Of a stretch of 64,000 nt of DNA, positions 16,695-28,316 are shown piece by piece; position 1 is the first letter of the stretch, and every line of letters starts with the position of its first letter. The notes beneath the pieces are model-generated. The model searched no databases. It saw only the letters and a list, made by a program, of their open reading frames with translations, and had not been told where the DNA came from. Source of the DNA: JANQOH01 sp965214495 (GTDB lineage Bacteria > Pseudomonadota > Alphaproteobacteria > UBA7887); assembly GCA_965214495.1 (NCBI GenBank), contig OZ243958.1:992001-1056000 (forward strand), given 5' to 3'. The position numbers and the translations under genes were made by a program.

Positions 16695-17542
16695 TCAAGG
16701 GTCGATCGCCTCGACCGGCCGGGCCTTGGCCAGCCGGTCGAGTGCGGTCAGGGTCTCCAGCAGGCGCCCGACATGCTTCAGCGGCACCATGTTCGGGCCG
16801 TCGCTGGGCGCGTTGTCGGGGTCCTGATGGACTTCCATGAACAGAGCCGCGACGCCCACCGCCACCGCGGCGCGCGCCAGCACCGGCGCATGACGCCGCT
16901 CGCCGCCGCTCGAGCCGCCCCGTCCGCCCGGTTGCTGCACCGAATGGGTGGCGTCGAACACCACAGGCCAGCCGGTTTCCGCGAGCACCGGCAGCGAGCG
17001 CATGTCGGCGACTAGCGTATTGTAGCCGAAGCTCGCTCCGCGTTCGGTCAACAGTATCCGCGCGCAGCCCGCGCCTTCCAGCTTGCCGGCCACGTGGGTC
17101 ATGTCCCACGGTGCGAGAAACTGCCCCTTCTTGACGTTGACCGCGCGCCCGGTCTTCGCCGCCGCAACCAGCAGATCGGTCTGGCGGCACAGAAAGGCGG
17201 GAATCTGGAGTACGTCCACCACCTGCGCTAGCGGCGGGCACTGGTCCTCGCGGTGCACGTCGGTCAGGACGGGGCAACCGTAGGCCGTCCTTAATTCGGC
17301 GAAGACCGACAGCGCGGCGTCCAGCCCGATACCGCGCGCACCGTGCAGGCTGGTGCGGTTGGCCTTGTCGAACGAGGTCTTGTAGATCAGCCCGACCCCC
17401 GCGTCGGACGCTCTTTCGGCGAGTGCGCCGCACATGTCGTGCGCATGCTGCGCGCTTTCCATCTGGCAGGGGCCGGCGATCAGCGTCAGGGGGCGCCGGT
17501 TGCCGAGCCGCACACCGCCGACCGCCACCTCCCGCTGTTCGC

Positions 17543-17546
<4 letters not shown>
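16695..17546 (-). CDS. kdsA: 3-deoxy-8-phosphooctulonate (Kdo-8-P) synthase
   Basis: A 283-residue aldolase that condenses PEP with arabinose-5-phosphate for lipopolysaccharide core synthesis. Hallmarks are LIAGPCQMES, YKTSFDKANRTS, LTDVHREDQC, NVKKGQFLAPWDM and FDATHSVQQPGG. The ATG at 17546 overlaps the pyrG stop (ATGA). Its presence shows the organism makes Kdo-containing LPS. Enolase downstream supplies PEP, a common pairing. Confidence 0.96.
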
Positions 17547-19171
<1,625 letters not shown>

Positions 19172-19226
19172 GCTCGGTCGGGAACGTAGCGCGTCCGGCG
19201 GCGTCCCGGGGCGCCGCCGCGCAACC

Positions 19227-19562
19227 CTACTCGCCGACCGGGACTTGCGGACCCGCTACAGGGTCGTCCGGAGCCGGCAGGATCGAATCGATACGCGCGT
19301 CGGGAATGTCGTCGGTCAACGAGCGCGGCTCGCTGGTGCCGCTGGCGAGGATCGCCAGCACCATGCTGGTGGCCATGAACGACCCGGCGAGGATCGCCGT
19401 GGTGCGAGTGAGCAGGTTCGCCGACTGCCGACCGCTCATCACGCCGCCGAACGCTCCGCCGCCGAGACCGCCGAGCGCGCCGCCGTCGCTGCGCTGCACC
19501 AGCACGACGACGACCATCGCCAGCGCGATCAACACATGTATAACCAGAATGACCGCCGTCAT
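19227..19562 (-). CDS. secG: Preprotein translocase subunit SecG
   Basis: A 111-residue membrane protein of the SecYEG channel. Helix one is VILVIHVLIALAMVVVVLVQ, followed by the conserved Gly-rich loop QRSDGGALGGLGGGAFGG, then TRTTAILAGSFMATSMVLAI as helix two. The C-terminal tail (about 80-111) is Asp/Pro-rich and poorly conserved. It lies between tpiA and pyrG, the standard alphaproteobacterial position. secA is also in this window at 41796. Confidence 0.93.
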   Translation of the reverse strand: MTAVILVIHVLIALAMVVVVLVQRSDGGALGGLGGGAFGGVMSGRQSANLLTRTTAILAGSFMATSMVLAILASGTSEPRSLTDDIPDARIDSILPAPDDPVAGPQVPVGE

Positions 19563-19611
19563 CGCCTTTCACCCCCGCGAGCGGCGCGCTCAAGGGCGCG
19601 GCACACCGCGT

Positions 19612-20349
19612 TCATAGCGCCTCCGCCGCCGCCTGACAAATCGCCAGAAAATCGTCGGCGTCAAGGCTGGCGCCGCCGACGAGAGCACCGTTCACCGCCG
19701 GAATCCGTAGAAGCGCGCCGGCGTTGTTCGGCTTCACCGAGCCGCCGTATAGCAGGCGCGCGTCGGGCAGGCGCTCTCGTAGGAATTCATGCATGTCCGC
19801 AACATCGTCGGGCGCCGCCGTGCGCCCGGTTCCGATCGCCCAAATCGGCTCGTAGGCGATGACGACCCGCGACCCGGCGCCCTCCGGCACCGAACCGGCA
19901 ACCTGTTCGCCCACCGCGTCGCGGGCGCGGCCGGCGTCGCGCACCGCTTCCGTTTCGCCGACACACACGATGGGAACGAGGCCCGCCGCCAACGCCGCCG
20001 CCGCCTTCGCGCGCACGATCTCGTCGGTTTCGCCGTGGCCGGTGCGGCGCTCCGAATGGCCGACGATGACGTAGCGGCAGCCGAGATCGGAGAGCATGGG
20101 GGCGCCGATATCGCCGGTATAAGCGCCGTCGGGCGCGACCGCGCAGTCCTGTCCGCCGAGCGCCACTTCGGCACCGGCGAGCGCCTCGGCCACCGGGGCG
20201 AGCAGAGTCGCCGGCGGGCACAGCAGGGTTTCGCACGGCGCGCCGCGCTCGCGGACGAAACGGGCCACCGTTCGCGCCCGGGCAAGTCCGTCGCCGCGCA
20301 TGCCGTTCATCTTCCAATTGCCCGCCACCAGCGGGATCGGATCGGTCAT
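19612..20349 (-). CDS. tpiA: Triose-phosphate isomerase
   Basis: A 245-residue TIM barrel interconverting DHAP and glyceraldehyde-3-phosphate. It has AGNWKMNG (Lys), VIVGHSERR (catalytic His), AYEPIWAIGTG (catalytic Glu and loop 6) and LYGGSVKPNNA. The ATG at 20349 gives the correct N-terminus TDPIPLVAGNWKMN. It is the first gene of the leftward central-metabolism run and is 17 bases downstream of the tauD-like gene. Confidence 0.97.
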   Translation of the reverse strand: MTDPIPLVAGNWKMNGMRGDGLARARTVARFVRERGAPCETLLCPPATLLAPVAEALAGAEVALGGQDCAVAPDGAYTGDIGAPMLSDLGCRYVIVGHSERRTGHGETDEIVRAKAAAALAAGLVPIVCVGETEAVRDAGRARDAVGEQVAGSVPEGAGSRVVIAYEPIWAIGTGRTAAPDDVADMHEFLRERLPDARLLYGGSVKPNNAGALLRIPAVNGALVGGASLDADDFLAICQAAAEAL

Positions 20350-20366
20350 CCCTCTCGCCCCGTGTT

Positions 20367-21299
20367 TCACCCGTGCAGCGCGACCGGATCCGTGCCCTGA
20401 ATCGTCGTGCGGTGCATGACGCGGCGCACATTGGTGTCGTCATACGGCGTAACGATGTGCATGGTCGAGCGGTTGTCCCACATCAGCACGTCGTCCTTGC
20501 GCCACACATGGCGATAGACGAAACGATCCTGCGTCGCCCATGCCACGAGTTCGCGGACCAGTTCCTCGGTCGCCTCCCGGTCGAGGCGGCCGACGTTCCG
20601 CATATAGACCGGGCTGATGTAGAGCGATTGGCGGCCGCTCTCGGGATGGCTGCGCACCAGAGGGTGTTCGACCGGCGGCACGGTCGCTGCCTCTTCCGGC
20701 TTCATCGGCGGCAGATCGTGCCGTGAACGCATGAATTCGTAGGAGTGGCAGGCGTTCAGTCCCGTCACCTGGTCGCGCAGCGCGTCGGGCATGGCGTCCC
20801 ATGCGGCCCGCAAGTCCGCGAAATGGGTCTCCCCGCCGCCGCACCCAGAGATTGCCGCGCCTGTCGACGCGGCCCGCAAGTCCGCGAAATGGGTCTCCCC
20901 GCCGCGGTGCGAAACTTCGATGCCGTGCAGCACCGCGCCGGCGCTTGGAATCGGGCGGTAGGAACTGTCGGTGTGCCACATCCAGGTGGCATGGAGAAAT
21001 CGGGCCGCCGGGTCGCCGCGAGACCGCAGACCGCCGTCTTCGTCTGTGTTGGCGACACGGAAGATCTCGGGCGCGATGGCCGAACGGCTGTCGCTCTGCG
21101 GAAAGATCTCCAGCGCGCCGAAGCGCCGCGAGAACGCGATTTGCGCGGCGTCGCTCACCGGCTGATCGGGGAACGCCAACACGCCCCATTCGATCCATGC
21201 CGCGCGGATGCGGGCGACCGTGGAGTCGTCGAGCGCACCGGCCAGATCGACGCCGGTCACTTCGGCTCCGATCGTCGGATGCAGCGGGCGAACCTTCAT
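20367..21299 (-). CDS. TauD/TfdA-family Fe(II)/2-oxoglutarate dioxygenase with internal duplication
   Basis: A 310-residue non-haem iron dioxygenase of the taurine dioxygenase family. Iron ligands are His109 and Asp111 (WHTDSS) and the distal His near residue 296 (RRVMHRTTI, which also holds the 2-oxoglutarate Arg). ATG 21299 has GGAGGGAGA upstream. The segment GGETHFADLRAA occurs twice (133-144 and 155-166) because 66 bases are tandemly duplicated in frame; relatives have it once, so the fold near the active site may be disturbed. Its first 65 bases plus leader recur at 22926-22990. Taurine is only one possible substrate; activity is uncertain. Confidence 0.85.
   Translation of the reverse strand: MKVRPLHPTIGAEVTGVDLAGALDDSTVARIRAAWIEWGVLAFPDQPVSDAAQIAFSRRFGALEIFPQSDSRSAIAPEIFRVANTDEDGGLRSRGDPAARFLHATWMWHTDSSYRPIPSAGAVLHGIEVSHRGGETHFADLRAASTGAAISGCGGGETHFADLRAAWDAMPDALRDQVTGLNACHSYEFMRSRHDLPPMKPEEAATVPPVEHPLVRSHPESGRQSLYISPVYMRNVGRLDREATEELVRELVAWATQDRFVYRHVWRKDDVLMWDNRSTMHIVTPYDDTNVRRVMHRTTIQGTDPVALHG
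20803..20905. repeat. Tandem 66-base duplication inside the tauD-like gene
   Basis: The 37-base stretch at 20803-20839 is repeated exactly at 20869-20905, with 29 bases between, giving a 66-base period. The extra unit adds 22 residues in frame. It looks recent because the two copies are identical over 37 bases. Confidence 0.85.
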
Positions 21300-21325
21300 G
21301 CGATGTCTCCCTCCGGTCGTCGGCG
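21261..21325. repeat. Direct repeat copy A: tauD 5' end and leader
   Basis: Sixty-five bases covering the first codons and ribosome-binding site of the tauD-like gene match copy B (22926-22990) at about 61 of 65 positions, in the same orientation, 1665 bases apart. The restriction-modification genes lie between them. Confidence 0.85.
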
Positions 21326-21366
21326 TATTCGCAAGAGGATTATATGCCGGAATCGCAACCGACTGG

Positions 21367-21984
21367 TCATTCGACCGGATCGCCCGAACGGCCATTGACG
21401 GGCACGGGTTTTCCTGCACGCAGCTCGATCCCCGGATAACGAAACACTGCACAATTCCTGAGCTTCGCGGCCGGCTTTCGCACACCGAACGTGTGTGTCC
21501 GGCCGCCTCCTGCATCGCCTGCCGAGCTTCCTTCGTATTTCCAATCCGACTTGATCAAGAACGCGACATCGACTCGCCAGATCACGAGCATCGCATCGGT
21601 CTTGATGGTAGCGGTCGGATCGACCAGGTAGCGCCACACGATATACCAGCCGGGATGATCGTAGTGAGACTGGATCGCCCACCCGCGAATGCTTGCCTTG
21701 CTTTCCAGGCAATCCTCCGCTCGTAACGGCTTGGGCGCACCGCGGCGGCACAGATCGGGGAAGCGGGTTTGGGCCGTGTGAACGTGCCGGTGCTTCTCGT
21801 AGTTGCTCACGCTGTCGAGCGCCTTGATGCCGAACATGCCCACGATGGCGCTGAAAACGTTGGCCTGTTCAAGATACAGATCGATGAAATCCCGGTCGCT
21901 CAGGTGTTACTCAATGTAGGATATGGCTTTGCGGATCGCAGAGATCTCCAGGCCCGGAGGCAATTTCACCTTCGGATCGAACAC
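21367..21984 (-). pseudogene. Type II-like restriction endonuclease gene with in-frame stop
   Basis: Starting at GTG 21984, three bases after the methyltransferase stop, the frame reads VFDPKVKLPPGLEISAIRKA and continues to a TAA at 21909-21907. It then continues in the same frame as HLSDRDFIDLYLEQANVFSAI and on to a 21369 stop. Protein-like sequence on both sides of the TAA argues for a nonsense mutation. FPDL followed about 20 residues later by LESKAS fits a PD-(D/E)xK nuclease core; then come QSHYDHPGWYIVWRYLVD and SDWKYEG. The position after a methyltransferase supports a cognate nuclease. A shorter product from GTG 21843 (158 residues) is possible but would lose the helical N-terminus. 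Confidence 0.65.
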
Positions 21985-21987
21985 GGG

Positions 21988-22887
21988 TCAGACGTCCAGC
22001 CTGGCCAGTTCGGGAATCGCGGCGCGGCCCATCTCGAAATATTCGGCGTTGTGCTCCAGGCCGATGCTTCTGAGCCCGCAGGCGGTAGCGGCCGCGAGCG
22101 TCGAGCCCGACCCCGCGAACGGGTCCAGCACGATACCCTCACCCAACGGCAGGCTGGAGCGCACCAGGGGGCGCAGGAATGCTTGAGGCTTCAGCGACGG
22201 ATGCGGGGCTAATTCGCGCTCGCGCTTGCGGGCGGGCGACGCCTCGATCAGATCCCTGAACGGCTCCCGCTCCGAGAAACGCCGAAGGCCGCCTGTCGCC
22301 CACCGACGAAGGTTCTGTCGGACCGTCCCTTCGCAGGGCCGCCGGAAGATGCCCCATGGCTCGAAGCAGGATTTCGGCATGACCGTGACATCGGGAAATT
22401 CCTCATGCGCGTTCTTCGGGCGGTCCCCGCCGCGTAACGTGTGAACGACCCGAACGAGCGTGCCGCGTATCTCGAAGCCCGACGCCGTGAATGGCTCGAA
22501 CACCAGATGCGACAGAAGCGGATTGCTCGCCACGAAGACATGTGCGCCGGGAACGAGAACCGGGTAGAGAAGCTTCGCGAAGCGCGCGAAGAACGCCCGA
22601 ATTTTGTCTTTCTCGTTGTCCCTGAGAACAGTGAATCTAGGAACGGGTTGGCGGCGGCATCCGTCGAAGGAAGGTGGAATGCGCCATACGCCGCCCTTGC
22701 GATTCTTGCGCTTCTCAAGCTGATCGGGGGTATATTCCACCAGACCATAGGGTGGGTCCGTCACGACCGCATGAACGGATTGCTTGTCGGCCCCGAGAAG
22801 CCACTGGAACGCATCTTCGTGAAGAAATTCGTGGAGCGGCGCCACCGGCTCCGGCTCGAGGGCGCGAACGAGCACGGTGTCGCTCAC
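21988..22887 (-). CDS. Type II DNA methyltransferase, beta class (N6-adenine or N4-cytosine)
   Basis: A 299-residue SAM-dependent DNA methyltransferase. Motif IV TDPPYG (43-48) precedes motif I LDPFAGSGSTLAAA near residue 260, the beta-class order. The stretch between (about 120-220) should hold the target-recognition part; specificity cannot be read. The chosen GTG start at 22887 overlaps the stop of a 26-codon tauD-like leader (GTGA), which has its own ribosome-binding site, so translation may be coupled to it. The gene appears intact while the following nuclease gene is broken, leaving a solitary methyltransferase. Confidence 0.87.
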   Translation of the reverse strand: MSDTVLVRALEPEPVAPLHEFLHEDAFQWLLGADKQSVHAVVTDPPYGLVEYTPDQLEKRKNRKGGVWRIPPSFDGCRRQPVPRFTVLRDNEKDKIRAFFARFAKLLYPVLVPGAHVFVASNPLLSHLVFEPFTASGFEIRGTLVRVVHTLRGGDRPKNAHEEFPDVTVMPKSCFEPWGIFRRPCEGTVRQNLRRWATGGLRRFSEREPFRDLIEASPARKRERELAPHPSLKPQAFLRPLVRSSLPLGEGIVLDPFAGSGSTLAAATACGLRSIGLEHNAEYFEMGRAAIPELARLDV

Positions 22888-22964
22888 ACTGTCCGGTCGG
22901 GCACCGCGGGACCGACGCCGTTCGCTTCGGCCCCGACCGTCGGATGCAGCGGGCGGACGTTCAT
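22884..22964 (-). pseudogene. Remnant 5' end of a second tauD-like gene
   Basis: ATG 22964, behind the same GGAGGGAGA leader as the intact tauD-like gene, encodes 26 codons beginning MNVRPLHPTVGAEANGV, against MKVRPLHPTIGAEVTGV in the intact gene, then diverges and stops at the methyltransferase start. It looks like a truncated paralogue or duplicated 5' fragment, now acting at most as a leader peptide. Confidence 0.75.
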
Positions 22965-22990
22965 GCGATGTCTCCCTCCGGTCGTCGGCG
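22926..22990. repeat. Direct repeat copy B: tauD 5' end and leader
   Basis: Second copy of the 65-base repeat described at 21261-21325, with four visible mismatches. Together the two copies bracket the methyltransferase and the broken nuclease. Confidence 0.85.
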
Positions 22991-23049
22991 CCGGGGCAGC
23001 GGACAGCATACACGGTTCCGAGCGCCTCGCGCGGCGACGGCGGCCTCCC

Positions 23050-25284
<2,235 letters not shown>

Positions 25285-25490
25285 CCTCGTGCTCGACGGC
25301 CACCTGCGGAGCGCTGAAAAATATGTCGGAGTTATCCCGGTAGATAAAAACTTTCTCCATTTCCTCGCTCCAGCGCCCTTACAGTCAGCGCCAGCCGCAG
25401 TCTTTCTCACAAATATCGTCAGGGCGCCATTTTCTACGCACCGGTGGCGCGGCGCAACGAAATCGACGCCGCTACCGGCGCGAAATTTCG

Positions 25491-25520
25491 TGAGTTGAGC
25501 AGGCGTATCCGCGATATACT
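25491..25520 (+). promoter_or_regulatory. Putative promoter of the PQQ-type dehydrogenase
   Basis: TGAGTT (25491-25496), an 18-base spacer and TATACT (25515-25520) resemble sigma-70 boxes, 32 bases before the ATG, which has AAGGAG upstream. The palindrome CGAAATTTCG (25481-25490) lies directly upstream. Confidence 0.4.
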
Positions 25521-25552
25521 GCGCGGCGCAGCCCCTCCGAAGGAGACCGTCA

Positions 25553-26683
25553 ATGAGTCCCGTTCTCCGCTGGCGCGCCGCCCTCGTTCCCATCGTCCTC
25601 GCGGCCGTCGTCATGACCGCCGGCGCTGCCTCGGCACAGGAAGCGCGGCTGGAGCAACTCCAGCTGCCGCCGGGCTTCGTCATCAACATCTACGCCGACG
25701 GCGTGCCCAACGCCCGCGCGATGGCGCTCGGCGAGTCCGGCACGCTGTTCGTCGGTTCGCGCCGCGCCGGCAACGTCTATGCGCTGGTCGATCGCGACGG
25801 CGACGGACGCGCCGACCGGCGTTTCCTTATCGACGAAGGTCTCCGGGCGCCCACAGGACTCGCCTTCCGGGCCGGCGCACTTTATGTCGCCGCAGTCAGC
25901 CGCGTCCTCCGCTACGACGCGGTCGAAGCCCGGCTCGACGATCCGCCCGATCCGGTCGTGGTCACCGACACATTGCCGACCGACCGGCATCATGGCTGGA
26001 AATATCTCGCGTTCGGGCCGGACGGAAAGCTCTACGTCCCGGTCGGGGCGCCATGCAACGTCTGCGAACGGCCCGACCCCTACGCCGCCATCCTGCGGAT
26101 GGACACGGACGGCGGCGGGCGCGAGGTGTTCGCGCGCGGCGTGCGCAACTCGGTGGGCTTCGCGTTTCACCCGGAGACCGGCGATCTGTGGTTCACCGAT
26201 AATGGCCGCGACCATCTCGGCGACGATTCGCCGCCGTGCGAACTCAACCGCGCGCCGACCGAGGGGATGCACTTCGGCTTTCCATATTGTCACGCCGGGG
26301 TCATCGCCGACCCGGAATATGGCGGCGCGCGCGATTGCGCGGAATTCACCCCGCCGGCGCAGGCTCTCGGGCCGCACGTCGCACCGCTCGGCATGGCATT
26401 CTATACGGGCGACCTGTTCCCCGAAGAGTATCGCGGCGACGTGTTCATCGCCGAACACGGGTCGTGGAACCGCAGCCGAAAGATCGGCTATCGCGTCACT
26501 CGCGTCGTTCTCGACGATTCGGGCAACGCCGTCGACTACCTCCCCTTCGTCGAGGGCTGGTTGCAGGGCGAACGCAATTGGGGGCGTCCGGCCGACGTGC
26601 TCGTCATGCCCGACGGAGCGCTGCTGATCTCCGACGATCAGGGCGGCATCATCTATCGCGTTTCCCGCGCCGCGACACCGTAG
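25553..26683 (+). CDS. Secreted PQQ-dependent sugar dehydrogenase-like beta-propeller
   Basis: A 376-residue protein with a signal peptide (cleavage after ASAQ, about residue 29) and the soluble glucose/sorbosone dehydrogenase propeller. TDRHHGWKYLAFGPDGKLYV (143-162) holds the catalytic-type His; VGAPCNVCERPDPYA has a Cys168/Cys171 pair; RNSVGFAFHPETGDLWFTDNG and AEHGSWNRS are blade motifs. RVFIAEHG and the end PADVLVMPDGALLISDDQGG match the family. The role is oxidation of a sugar or alcohol in the periplasm using PQQ; no PQQ synthesis genes are nearby. Heme-free. Confidence 0.85.
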   Translation: MSPVLRWRAALVPIVLAAVVMTAGAASAQEARLEQLQLPPGFVINIYADGVPNARAMALGESGTLFVGSRRAGNVYALVDRDGDGRADRRFLIDEGLRAPTGLAFRAGALYVAAVSRVLRYDAVEARLDDPPDPVVVTDTLPTDRHHGWKYLAFGPDGKLYVPVGAPCNVCERPDPYAAILRMDTDGGGREVFARGVRNSVGFAFHPETGDLWFTDNGRDHLGDDSPPCELNRAPTEGMHFGFPYCHAGVIADPEYGGARDCAEFTPPAQALGPHVAPLGMAFYTGDLFPEEYRGDVFIAEHGSWNRSRKIGYRVTRVVLDDSGNAVDYLPFVEGWLQGERNWGRPADVLVMPDGALLISDDQGGIIYRVSRAATP

Positions 26684-26693
26684 GGTCTCTGGC

Positions 26694-28316
26694 ATGAGCG
26701 GGCGCAGAGACACCGTCGCGGACGTTATCGCCGCAGACCTGCGCGACCGCGGGGTCGAACGGATTTTCGGCGTTCCGGGCGGCGGCTCGAATCTCGAGAT
26801 CATCGACGCCTGCGCAGCGCGCGGCATCGACTATGTGCTGGCCCACACCGAGACCGCCGCGGCGATCATGGCGGCGGTCACCGGGGAGATCGCCGGCGCG
26901 CCCGGCGTGGTGGCCACCGGCCTTGGCCCCGGCACTGCGGCGGCGGTGAACGGTGTCGCCTACGCGGCGCTGGACCGGACGCCGTTGCTGATCCTGACCG
27001 ATACCTACCACCCCGACGCCCACGCTCACGTCACCCATCAGAAGATCGACCACGAGCGGATGCTGGCGCCGTTGACCAAGGCCAGCGGCCGCGCGACCGC
27101 AAAAAATTGCCGCTCGCTGCTGGCCGGGCTGTTGCGAACCGCGCTGACTCCGCCGTTCGGCCCGGTGCACTGCGACCTGTCGGCGATCGACGCGGCAGCG
27201 CCGGCTTCCGACGGCCTCGCCTCGCAGCCTTGCCCCGTCGCGGACGACGCCGGAGATGTGGACGCCGCGCGGGCGCTGGTCGCCGGCGCGCGCCGACCGG
27301 CGATCGTCGCTGGAGTCCAGGCGCGGTCGGACCCGGCGGCGGAGGCGCTCTGGACGCTCGCGGACGCGCTCGCCTGCCCGGTGCTCACCACGTACAAGGC
27401 GAAAGGGGTCTATCCCGACGGCGCGGCGCGTCACGCCGGGCTGTTCACGGGCGGCGCGACCGAAGCGCCCTGGCTCGCCGAGTGCGATCTGCTCATCCTC
27501 TACGGCGTCGATCCGGTGGAACTGGTCGCGTCGCCGTGGCCCTATCGGATGCCGGTTCTGGAACTGACGACCGCCGCGATACGTCCGCATTACACCGAGG
27601 TTGCGGTCTCGCTGCACGGGGATCCGGCGCGGCTGGCGGGGCAGATCGCCGACTCGGCGCGTCCGGCGAACTGGCCGACCGCCCCCGGGCCGATCGCGCT
27701 CCCCGAAGCGGCGAGCGGCGGCGCGGCGAACGGTGCGATGTCGCCGCAAGCGGTGACGCAAGCCGCCGTCGCAGCCATGCCCGACGCCCGCGCGACGATC
27801 GATGCGGGCGCCCACATGCTGGCGCCGATGAGTCTGTGGCCGGCGCGGCGGCCGTTCGACATCCAGATATCGAACGGCCTTTCGACCATGGGCTTCGCCG
27901 TGCCGGCGGCGATCGCGACAACGCTCGCGGACCCCCGGCGGCGAGTGGTGGCGTTCACCGGCGATGGCGGCCTCGCCATGTGTCTCGGAGAACTGGCCAC
28001 AGCCGCCCGCCACGCGCTGCCGATCACGGTCGTCGTGTTCAACGACGCGCGCCTGGCGCTGATCGATGCGAAGCAGGCCCAGCGCGGGTTCGCGCCACGC
28101 GGGATGCGCTATCCGGCGCTCGACTTCGCGACCGCAGCGCGGGGTCTCGGCTGCCGCGCTGCGAGCGCCGCCGACACACCGGCGCTCGCGGCGGCCTTCG
28201 CGGAAACGTCCAGAAGCGACGGCCCGATGGTCATCGACGCGAGCGTCGATCCGTCCGGCTATCGCGCGATGTTCGAAGCGATCCGCGGCGCACCGACGGC
28301 GCAGCTTGGCGGATGA
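26694..28316 (+). CDS. TPP-dependent enzyme, acetolactate-synthase-like large subunit family
   Basis: A 540-residue three-domain TPP enzyme (benzoylformate decarboxylase / acetolactate synthase superfamily). Glu53 in HTETAAAIMA is the cofactor-activating glutamate; the middle domain begins near residue 190; TGDGGLAMCLGELATAARH and VVFND form the TPP/metal motif. No regulatory subunit gene (ilvN) is present, and the residues differ from housekeeping IlvB, so it is probably a catabolic decarboxylase or carboligase of unknown substrate. It starts 11 bases after the PQQ-type gene and its stop overlaps the downstream methyltransferase start (ATGA). Confidence 0.83.
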   Translation: MSGRRDTVADVIAADLRDRGVERIFGVPGGGSNLEIIDACAARGIDYVLAHTETAAAIMAAVTGEIAGAPGVVATGLGPGTAAAVNGVAYAALDRTPLLILTDTYHPDAHAHVTHQKIDHERMLAPLTKASGRATAKNCRSLLAGLLRTALTPPFGPVHCDLSAIDAAAPASDGLASQPCPVADDAGDVDAARALVAGARRPAIVAGVQARSDPAAEALWTLADALACPVLTTYKAKGVYPDGAARHAGLFTGGATEAPWLAECDLLILYGVDPVELVASPWPYRMPVLELTTAAIRPHYTEVAVSLHGDPARLAGQIADSARPANWPTAPGPIALPEAASGGAANGAMSPQAVTQAAVAAMPDARATIDAGAHMLAPMSLWPARRPFDIQISNGLSTMGFAVPAAIATTLADPRRRVVAFTGDGGLAMCLGELATAARHALPITVVVFNDARLALIDAKQAQRGFAPRGMRYPALDFATAARGLGCRAASAADTPALAAAFAETSRSDGPMVIDASVDPSGYRAMFEAIRGAPTAQLGG

